From the NCBI GenBank assembly GCA_027033875.1, contig JALVKK010000317.1, forward strand, positions 1-7,022: a stretch of DNA of 7,022 nucleotides. The letters run 5' to 3'. The translations under genes were made by a program, and so were the position numbers. This stretch comes from Flavobacteriales bacterium (GTDB lineage Bacteria > Bacteroidota > Bacteroidia > Flavobacteriales > Flavobacteriaceae). Below are positions 1 to 6,153 of this stretch, in pieces; position 1 is the first letter of the stretch; each line of letters starts with the position of its first letter. The notes beneath the pieces are model-generated. The model saw only the letters and a list, made by a program, of their open reading frames with translations. It searched no databases and was not told the origin of the DNA.

Positions 1-2
1 TG

Positions 3-1673
3 TCACAACAAACACGCAGTAACCAACACCGTTTGAAAATTTTAGAAAACATTTATCTACCTGTTAAGCAGAAGTATGAACGAGTTCAAGCAATGCTTCA
101 AGATTTTTCCGAAATTTATAACTTCAAATCAACAATAAAACGCTTTAAAAGTCCTGCAATTATTTTACAAACATTAGATAGCACAATTACCTATGAGGTT
201 GCTACCGGTGCCAAACAAAACAAAGAAGAATTCACTTACGATGCTATTGGTAATATGATATCGGAAACCGGTTATAATTGGGATACCGCTACAAATCAAT
301 GGATAGGTGGTAATAAAAAAGAATACACTTACGATACCAATGGTAATCGAACATTGAAGGTTAGTTATCATTGGAATACCGCTACAAATCAGTGGGTAGG
401 TTTTTATAAAAAAGAATACACTTACGATGCTAATGGCAATATGACGTTGTATGCTCATTATAATTGGGATACCGCTACAAATCAATGGATAGGTGATTAT
501 AAAAAAGAATACACTTACGATACCAATGGCAATCTAATATTGTTGGTTAAATATCATTGGGATACCGCTACAAATCAGTGGGTAAATAGTTTTAAAATTG
601 AACACACTTACGATGCCAATGGTAATCGGACATTGGATGTTCGTTATGATTGGGATACCGGTACTAATCAGTGGGTAAATAGTTATAAATATGAAAACAC
701 TTACGATGCCAATGGTAATTTAATATTGTGGATCATTTATAATTGGGATACCGGTACTAATCAGTGGATAGGTAATATTAAATATGAAAACACTTACAAT
801 ACCAATGGCAATCTATCATTGGTTGTTAGTTATGATTGGGATACCGGTACAAATCAGTGGATAGGTAATTCTAAACATGAATACACTTACGATACCAACG
901 ATAATGAAATATTGGTTGTTAGTTATGATTGGGATACAGGTACTAATCAGTGGATAAACAGTTCTAAAATTGAATACACTTACGATACCAATGGCAATAT
1001 GATGTTGCACGTTAGATATCATTGGGATACCGGCACAAATCAGTGGATAGGTTCTTATAAAGCTGAATATGCTTACGATACCAATGGCAATCGAACATTG
1101 AAGGTTAGTTATCATTGGAATACCGCTACAAATCAGTGGATAGGTTCTTATAAAGATGAACACACTTACGATAGCAATGGGAATATGACGTTGAATGCTC
1201 ATTATAATTGGGATACCGCTACAAATCAATGGATAGGTTCTTATAAAGATGAATATGATTTTGATTTATCAATAAATAGTTCGGATTTGTTAACTCCTGA
1301 TTTTTTCAATAGTTACACAAACAAACTATTGCAAATTAAAACCTATGGTTGGGACGCAACCGGTAATGATTGGAATTGGATAAATAATAAAATCCTTTAT
1401 TACTCTGATAACAATGCCGGCATTAATGAAACAAAGAACAATTTAGCCGTATTATATCCCAATCCTGTAAATGATGTTTTAAATATCAATATCAACTTAA
1501 ACAATACCGGTAAGGCTACTTTTGAATTGTTTGATTTGCAAGGGCATCAATTAATCTCACAAAAAATCTCGTCAAAAGAACAAATTAATCTTAAATATTT
1601 GAATCCGGGTTTCTACATTTATATGGTTTCAATAAACGGAAAGAAAAAAAGAGGTAAATTGATTAAAAATTAA
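3..1673 (+). CDS. Repeat-rich T9SS-secreted surface protein, 5'-truncated by the window
   Basis: Probable cell-surface or secreted protein exported by the type IX secretion system; its molecular function is not recognisable. Residues here are counted from the TTG codon at 33. Residues 1-66 are a unique segment, partly helical in character. About residues 67-423 form a tandem array of 31-residue units carrying W[DN]T[AG]TNQW followed by TYD.NGN, loosely like YD/Rhs-type repeats. A degenerate W-rich cap (WDATGNDWNW, about 440-449) follows. Residues 472-546 are a type A T9SS sorting domain: LYPNPVND, a FELFDLQG strand, LNPGFYIYMV and a basic end KKKRGKLIKN. The frame is open to the left edge with no stop and no in-frame ATG near the beginning. 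TTG at 33 would give a protein without a signal peptide, which a T9SS substrate needs, so the start is likely upstream. A stop at 34-36 in another frame could end a preceding gene, so a TTG start is not excluded. A terminator hairpin follows the stop. Confidence 0.85.
   Translation, partial: SQQTRSNQHRLKILENIYLPVKQKYERVQAMLQDFSEIYNFKSTIKRFKSPAIILQTLDSTITYEVATGAKQNKEEFTYDAIGNMISETGYNWDTATNQWIGGNKKEYTYDTNGNRTLKVSYHWNTATNQWVGFYKKEYTYDANGNMTLYAHYNWDTATNQWIGDYKKEYTYDTNGNLILLVKYHWDTATNQWVNSFKIEHTYDANGNRTLDVRYDWDTGTNQWVNSYKYENTYDANGNLILWIIYNWDTGTNQWIGNIKYENTYNTNGNLSLVVSYDWDTGTNQWIGNSKHEYTYDTNDNEILVVSYDWDTGTNQWINSSKIEYTYDTNGNMMLHVRYHWDTGTNQWIGSYKAEYAYDTNGNRTLKVSYHWNTATNQWIGSYKDEHTYDSNGNMTLNAHYNWDTATNQWIGSYKDEYDFDLSINSSDLLTPDFFNSYTNKLLQIKTYGWDATGNDWNWINNKILYYSDNNAGINETKNNLAVLYPNPVNDVLNININLNNTGKATFELFDLQGHQLISQKISSKEQINLKYLNPGFYIYMVSINGKKKRGKLIKN
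231..1301 (+). repeat. Tandem 93-bp coding repeats (11 units)
   Basis: The tryptophan codon of the WDTATNQW motif recurs exactly every 93 bp, at 279, 372, 465, 558, 651, 744, 837, 930, 1023, 1116 and 1209, without indels. A half unit with TYDAIGN (231-278) precedes the first, and the second half of unit 11 is diverged (YDFDLS in place of TYD.NGN). The most conserved DNA is the stretch encoding W-D-T-x-T-N-Q-W and the stretch encoding T-Y-D-x-N-G-N. Units 1-4 and 10-11 carry Ala (GCT) in the fourth motif position, and units 5-9 carry Gly (GGT/GGC). Because the period is a multiple of three, the opposite strand also shows long open frames, which are not genes. Confidence 0.95.
1446..1670 (+). 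other. C-terminal T9SS type A sorting domain
   Basis: This is the coding segment of the last 75 or so residues of the repeat protein. It begins AVLYPNPVND and continues with alternating hydrophobic strands (VLNININ, ATFELFDLQG, QLISQKI), then LNPGFYIYMVSING, and ends in a lysine/arginine-rich tail. In Bacteroidota this domain directs proteins through the T9SS and is usually removed or replaced by a surface anchor on export. The match to the family pattern (YPNP start, LxPGxYxxxV, basic end) is clear by eye; the exact boundary is approximate. Confidence 0.9.
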
Positions 1674-1728
1674 AAGTCATTTTTATATAGGTGTCGGAAA
1701 AATACCGTTATCGTTTATCAACTTCAGT

Positions 1729-1767
1729 AAAAGAAACCAAAACAACTTGCGTTTTGGTTTCTTTTTT
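1729..1767 (+). terminator. Rho-independent terminator
   Basis: A perfect 15-bp inverted repeat, arms 1729-1743 (AAAAGAAACCAAAAC) and 1751-1765, encloses a 7-nt loop (AACTTGC). The right arm runs into a T-run (1762-1767). It lies 56 bp after the stop of the repeat protein and ends that transcription unit. The left arm begins with four A's, so the hairpin could also act on the opposite strand, although no convergent gene is visible here. Confidence 0.85.
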
Positions 1768-1958
1768 ATACCGCATCACATTTTGCTGATATATGCGCTT
1801 CATTTCTACTAATTTTCTCGTTTGATACTATTGTAAGGTTTGTCATTTGACACTAATAAAATATAATTAATCTCGCTCTTCAATGTTTGTTGATAGCAAT
1901 GCATACCACATTGGAGAACTTTATAATTATTCACTATCTTAATCTCAATAAAAAACCT
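1768..1958. other. Intergenic stretch with no recognised gene
   Basis: Together with the terminator and the promoter region this makes up the 333-bp gap between 1674 and 2006. I find no convincing reading frame, RNA gene or insertion-sequence end in it. It is AT-rich. The only small-scale structure is a weak direct repeat (TTTGATACTATTG at 1821, TTTGACACTAATA at 1846) and a short 5-bp inverted repeat (CAATG...CATTG) near 1899-1915. Neither is long enough to assign a role. It most likely serves as the upstream region of the chaperone operon. Confidence 0.5.
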
Positions 1959-1966
1959 TAAATTTG
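1959..1966 (+). promoter_or_regulatory. Candidate Bacteroidota -7 promoter box of the chaperone operon
   Basis: TAAATTTG matches the Bacteroidota -7 consensus TAnnTTTG and lies 40 bp before the ATG of the first operon gene, giving an expected leader of about 30-35 nt. A good -33 TTTG is not seen at the usual spacing; the nearest candidate, TATCTT at 1935-1940, is weak. The leader just before the ATG is A/T-rich (AATAAAACAGA), as is usual for start sites in this phylum, which rarely use a Shine-Dalgarno. Assignment is by consensus only. Confidence 0.45.
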
Positions 1967-2006
1967 CATTTGATTTTTCAATTTCTATACATTATAATAA
2001 AACAGA

Positions 2007-3950
2007 ATGAATATGAAACGATATGCTTTTTACTTTTTTTTATTTTTAGCCGGCATTACAAAAGCTCAACAATCGCCGGTACTGATGACGATTAACGGTA
2101 AACCCGTTACCACAAACGAATTTGAAAATATGTACACCAAAAATCTGGATTTGGTACAAGATCCCGAACAAAAAGATATTGATAACTATATGGAACTTTT
2201 TAAGCGGTATAAATTGGAATTGGAAGATGCCTATCAAAAGAAATACGATACAATACCGCAATTAAAACTCGAATTAAAATCATATAGACGTGATTTGGCC
2301 AAAAAATATTTATCAGACAACGACATCATTGACAAATTGGTTAAAGAAGCCTACGAACGAATGAAATACGATGTACACGTTGCACATATTTTGATACAAG
2401 TATCCCCTGACGCATCGCCACAAGACACATTAAAGGCTTACGACAAAATTATGTCAGTCTATAAAAAAGCAGAAGCAGGCGAAGATTTCGACAAACTAGC
2501 TCAAAAATATTCACAAGACCCAAGCGCCAAAAACAACAAAGGCGATTTGGATTATATCAACATATTTCATACCGTCTATCCCTTTGAAACCGCTGCTTAC
2601 AATACCCCGGTCGGCAAAATTTCCAAACCCTTCCGTACCAGATTCGGATATCATATCATCAAAATACTGGACAAGCGCCCTGCAAAAGGCGAAATAGAAG
2701 TAGCGCATATCCTCACTATGAACAACAAAAAAAATCAAGAAAGCGATGCTAAAACCCGTATTTTTAATATTTACAAAAAACTAAAAAACAACCAAGATAC
2801 TTTTGAAAATTTAGCTCGTAAATTCTCAGACGATAAAAACAGTGCTAAACGCGGTGGTAAATTGCGAAAATTCGGTATTCGCTCAATGATACCCGCATTT
2901 GAAAAAGTCGCTTTCGATTTGAAAAATCCGGGAGATATTTCCGAACCTTTCCAAACTCGTTACGGTTGGCATATCATCAAATTACTCAACAAATATCCTG
3001 TCCCGTCATTCAAGCAAATTGAACCCGAACTCAAACGAAAAGTTATGCGCGACGAGCGTTCCAAAATGGGAAAAGAAAAGTTAATCAAACGCATCGAAAA
3101 ACAATTTCCTATTAAAATGATTGGAAACTTATCAGTTGTAAATCAGCATATTACAAAAGATTTCTTTAATAACAAATGGACAATTCCGCAAGACAAAACC
3201 GTCGATGACGCCTTATTTATCATCAACAATGATAAGACCTTTACATACAAAGATTTTTATCTTTATCTGTTCCAACGTCAATCACACAACACGGCAACAT
3301 ATAAAGATAAAACATATATCATCAATAAATTTTTTAAACGCTTTAAAAAAGACAAGCTCTTCGAGTACTACAACAAACATCTCGAAACAATATACCCCGA
3401 TTTTGCCAATACGATGAACGAATATAAAAACGGATTGGTATTGTTCCGAATTAAATCGGATAAGGTTTGGGACAAATCGATTAAAGATACAATCGGATTG
3501 GAAAAATACTTTGAAACACGCAAAGCAAAATACAAATTACCAAAACGTTATCATATCATAATGACCCAAACCAACAACAAAAAAACAGCCAAACGAATAG
3601 CTAAAGATTTACGTAAAGGTAAAAAGAAAAAAGACCTTATTAAAAAATATGAAAACAAACACCTTTTGATCAAAGAAAAAGATTATGTTGCCGGTGACGA
3701 AATCGTTGATAAATACGATTTGAAAATCAAAAAACCATATATTTATAAAGATGGCACACAATACATTATCTTATTTTTGAAAAAAATAAAACCCGAAAAA
3801 ATTCCGGAATTAAAAGAAGTTAAAGGTAAAGTAACCAACGATTATCAAAATTATTTGGAAAAACAATGGATCAAAGAGCTAACACAAAAATATCCGGTTC
3901 AAATTAATGAAACTGTTTGGCAACAATTACGCAATAAATACAAAAAGTAA
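2007..3950 (+). CDS. Periplasmic peptidylprolyl isomerase, SurA/PpiC-like, two parvulin domains
   Basis: Parvulin-type prolyl isomerase and chaperone, expected to help outer-membrane and secreted proteins fold in the periplasm. A Sec signal peptide covers residues 1-20 (MKRY, hydrophobic FFLFLAG, cleavage at TKA|QQ). A SurA-like helical N-terminal part follows (about 25-118; VLMTINGKPVTTNEFE). Parvulin domain 1 is about 121-223 (VAHILI with His127; RFGYHII with His216) and domain 2 about 229-331 (VAHIL with His234; SDDKNSAKRGG; RYGWHII with His322). Both keep the paired histidine signatures. The remaining 315 residues resemble the long C-terminal part of the Bacteroidota family: LVLFRIKSDKVWDKSIKDT near 477-495, a very lysine-rich stretch at about 524-560, and a final helix (LKEVKGKVTNDYQNYLEKQW). 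ATG 2007 is taken as the start; the in-frame ATG at 2013 would also leave an intact signal peptide. It is first in the operon and overlaps the next gene by 44 nt. Confidence 0.9.
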   Translation: MNMKRYAFYFFLFLAGITKAQQSPVLMTINGKPVTTNEFENMYTKNLDLVQDPEQKDIDNYMELFKRYKLELEDAYQKKYDTIPQLKLELKSYRRDLAKKYLSDNDIIDKLVKEAYERMKYDVHVAHILIQVSPDASPQDTLKAYDKIMSVYKKAEAGEDFDKLAQKYSQDPSAKNNKGDLDYINIFHTVYPFETAAYNTPVGKISKPFRTRFGYHIIKILDKRPAKGEIEVAHILTMNNKKNQESDAKTRIFNIYKKLKNNQDTFENLARKFSDDKNSAKRGGKLRKFGIRSMIPAFEKVAFDLKNPGDISEPFQTRYGWHIIKLLNKYPVPSFKQIEPELKRKVMRDERSKMGKEKLIKRIEKQFPIKMIGNLSVVNQHITKDFFNNKWTIPQDKTVDDALFIINNDKTFTYKDFYLYLFQRQSHNTATYKDKTYIINKFFKRFKKDKLFEYYNKHLETIYPDFANTMNEYKNGLVLFRIKSDKVWDKSIKDTIGLEKYFETRKAKYKLPKRYHIIMTQTNNKKTAKRIAKDLRKGKKKKDLIKKYENKHLLIKEKDYVAGDEIVDKYDLKIKKPYIYKDGTQYIILFLKKIKPEKIPELKEVKGKVTNDYQNYLEKQWIKELTQKYPVQINETVWQQLRNKYKK

Positions 3951-4794
3951 AATTTGGCTGATACTTGTAGGGCTATTTGCCGGCTGTCAATTTATTCAAA
4001 AAGACGCCGACAAGACCCCAATAGCCGAAATTTACGACACCTATCTGTATTTTGAAGATATTGACCCGGCTGTTTACAGACAAAAAACACCGGAAGATAG
4101 TCTCAATGCCATACATCAATATATCGAAGATTGGGCTTACAATAATCTTATTCTCAAACAAGCGGAACGCAACGTTGATACAGTCAAAATAAACCGGTTG
4201 GTTAAACAATTTCGCAATGATTTATTGGCAGATACATACAAAGATTTATTGTTGCAAAAATACATAGACACGATAGTTACGCAAGATACATTGCAATGGT
4301 ATTACAACAAATACCGACATTATTTTTTGAGCAAAGAACCCGAATTAAAACCCAAATATTTAGTAATCGATAAAAATCATAAAAAAACTGACAAGTTTAA
4401 AAAATGGTTTTTTTCAGATAAACAAGATTATTTTGACAGTCTAATAAAAAACACAAATAACTTTTCAAAATACAATTTAACGGCAAATCAATGGTATCTT
4501 ATACCCGAATTTAAAAAGGAATTTCCCGTTTTTAATTCGATAAATGATAAAATTATCTTAAAAAAAGGCAATAAATTTGTATTAACAGACAGTTTAAGTT
4601 TATATTTGGTGTTTATTAATGATGTTGTATTGCAAAATCAGCTTATGCCCTTATCAATGATTAAAAACGATTTGAAACAACTCATTTTGAGCAAACGCAA
4701 ACAAGCGACAATGTCGAGAATGGAAAACAACATCAAACAAGAAGCTATCAATAATAAAATATTTAAAATCATTAAAACAAAACAGAGCAAATGA
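3907..4794 (+). CDS. SurA-like lipoprotein with degenerate parvulin region
   Basis: Probable periplasm-facing lipoprotein related to SurA, lacking a recognisable isomerase active site; likely a chaperone or holdase partner (inference). Residues 1-26 form a lipoprotein signal: KSK, hydrophobic IWLILVGLFAG, then Cys27. Phe at -3 of the lipobox (F-A-G-C) is unusual. Residues about 37-145 look like the helical SurA N-terminal domain (IAEIYDTYLYFEDIDP; WAYNNLILKQAERN). Residues about 148-240 sit where parvulin would be (LKPKYLVID, then YLVFINDVV) but have neither the HIL nor the GWH signature. Residues about 250-290 (MIKNDLKQLILSKRKQ, ending NNKIFKII) match the closing helix of SurA-type proteins. 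The ATG at 3907 overlaps the previous gene by 44 nt. I found no better in-frame start nearer the hydrophobic core, and this one preserves the whole signal. Its TGA overlaps the next ATG (ATGA). Proteins like this are often annotated as hypothetical or as peptidylprolyl isomerase. Confidence 0.8.
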   Translation: MKLFGNNYAINTKSKIWLILVGLFAGCQFIQKDADKTPIAEIYDTYLYFEDIDPAVYRQKTPEDSLNAIHQYIEDWAYNNLILKQAERNVDTVKINRLVKQFRNDLLADTYKDLLLQKYIDTIVTQDTLQWYYNKYRHYFLSKEPELKPKYLVIDKNHKKTDKFKKWFFSDKQDYFDSLIKNTNNFSKYNLTANQWYLIPEFKKEFPVFNSINDKIILKKGNKFVLTDSLSLYLVFINDVVLQNQLMPLSMIKNDLKQLILSKRKQATMSRMENNIKQEAINNKIFKIIKTKQSK

Positions 4795-6149
4795 ATCAAC
4801 TAAAAACATTGATAATCATTATTTTAACAATAATTACCGGTACGATATACGCCCAACAAAAACGAATAAAAGTCGATGGTATAGCAGCAGTCGTCGGTAA
4901 CCAAATTGTCTTAAATTCAGAATTAGGACAATTAAAAATTCAGATGAAACAACAAGGAATCGATACAAAAAATACGGATGACTGTAAGATTTTGGAACGA
5001 CTGATGCAAGACAAATTGTTATTGATTGAAGCCCAAAAAGACACTTTGATAAAAGTTACCGACAAGGAGATTGAAAGTATGGTAGATCAACAAATCGAAT
5101 ATATGAAAACCCAAATGGGAGGCAGTATAGAAAAGGTATTGGAATTTTATAACAAAAATACGTTATCGGAATTGCAAGCTGAATTGTCAAAAATTGATAG
5201 AAATAAAAAATTAAGCGAATTGAAACGCCAAAAAATTATCAAAGATATCGATATCAGTCCCGAAGAAGTAAAAACTTTTTTTGACGCTATTCCCAAAGAT
5301 AAAATTCCGGAAATAGGAACACAAGTAGAATTGATGCAAATAGTGATTAAGCCTAAGCCCGACAAAGAAGCCGAGCAAAAAATCATAGACAAACTCAAAG
5401 ACATCAAGAAAAAAGTAGAAAACGGTGCAAGTTTTAGAGCGCAAGCCGTTCTGTATTCTGAAGACCCCGGTTCACGAGCAAACGGCGGTAAATATGTTAT
5501 AACCCGTAAATCTGCTTTTGTTCAAGAATTTAAAGATGTGGCATTCAGTTTAGAAAAAGGACAGGTGTCAGAACCATTTAAAACCGAGTTCGGTTGGCAT
5601 ATACTCACGGTTGAAGAAATCAATGGTCAAGAACGTGTTATTCGACATATATTAATGATCCCCGAAATCAGTTTCTTAAACAAAAGAACTGCCAAAAAGC
5701 AATTGGATACCATAAGAAAACGCATTTTAGATAAAGAATTGAGTTTTACAGAAGCTGCCAAAGAATTCTCTGACGATAAAGAAACCAAAAAGAACGGCGG
5801 TATGATTATCGACCCCAATACCGGTAACACTATGCTCGATCTAACAATGCTTGACCCTCGAATGCATCAAGTCGTTGAAAATATGAAAAACGCTGATATT
5901 TCGGAAGTCTTAACCGAAACCGGACGAACCGGTAACGAATATTACAAAATCATAAAAGTCAACAAACGGATTGAAACTCACAAAATGGATTTTGTCAAAG
6001 ATTATCCCAAAATCAAAGAAATGGCTCTTGAAGAAAAGAAAAACAAAGTCTTGATTAAGTGGATCGATGAAAAAATTAAAAATAATTATATCAATATTAA
6101 TCCCGAATTTCAACATTGTCAATTTGATAGTCATTGGATAAAAAAATAA
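4791..6149 (+). CDS. surA: Periplasmic chaperone SurA
   Basis: SurA escorts unfolded outer-membrane proteins across the periplasm to the BAM complex. A Sec signal peptide (residues 1-21, IIIILTIITG, cleavage at IYA|QQ) leads into the typical SurA N-terminal motif VDGIAAVVGNQIVLNSEL (about 28-45) and a long helical domain to about 170. Parvulin domain 1 is about 177-277 and ends in EFGWHIL (His270), but it has Gln183 where the first histidine normally sits (LMQIVI). Domain 2 is about 283-392 and begins RHILMI (His286), has FSDDKETKKNGG, but ends NEYYKIIKV with no GWH. A C-terminal helix follows (about 400-430), then YININ and an HCQFDSHW tail. The 452-aa length is normal for Bacteroidota SurA. 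The start is fixed by the signal peptide and by the 4-nt ATGA overlap with the lipoprotein gene, which suggests translational coupling. Four bases separate its stop from the next start. Confidence 0.92.
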   Translation: MNQLKTLIIIILTIITGTIYAQQKRIKVDGIAAVVGNQIVLNSELGQLKIQMKQQGIDTKNTDDCKILERLMQDKLLLIEAQKDTLIKVTDKEIESMVDQQIEYMKTQMGGSIEKVLEFYNKNTLSELQAELSKIDRNKKLSELKRQKIIKDIDISPEEVKTFFDAIPKDKIPEIGTQVELMQIVIKPKPDKEAEQKIIDKLKDIKKKVENGASFRAQAVLYSEDPGSRANGGKYVITRKSAFVQEFKDVAFSLEKGQVSEPFKTEFGWHILTVEEINGQERVIRHILMIPEISFLNKRTAKKQLDTIRKRILDKELSFTEAAKEFSDDKETKKNGGMIIDPNTGNTMLDLTMLDPRMHQVVENMKNADISEVLTETGRTGNEYYKIIKVNKRIETHKMDFVKDYPKIKEMALEEKKNKVLIKWIDEKIKNNYININPEFQHCQFDSHWIKK

Positions 6150-6153
6150 TATT

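Noticed and set aside
174..1229. Long open frames on the minus strand across the repeat array (174-485 and 816-1229), encoding repeated CSGIPI-type peptides
   Set aside because: They are the antisense of the 93-bp coding repeats; the period is a multiple of three, so any open antisense frame repeats too. No start context or known family supports them.
231..1301. The array as a CRISPR or non-coding satellite
   Set aside because: There are no unique spacers between short fixed repeats; units are continuous, in frame, and differ mostly at wobble or conservative positions within a gene ending in a T9SS domain.
231..1301. An Rhs/YD-repeat polymorphic toxin
   Set aside because: The TYD.NGN motif is reminiscent of YD repeats, but the unit is 31 residues with a WDTxTNQW half, there is no Rhs core or toxin tip, and the C-terminus is a T9SS sorting domain.
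1821..1858. Short direct repeat in the intergenic region as a possible operator or insertion-site duplication
   Set aside because: Only about 10 of 13 positions agree in AT-rich DNA, with no flanking inverted repeats; this is expected by chance.
3205..3417. A 70-aa plus-strand frame inside the 647-aa isomerase gene
   Set aside because: It lies in another frame of a well-supported gene and shows low-complexity composition with no family likeness.
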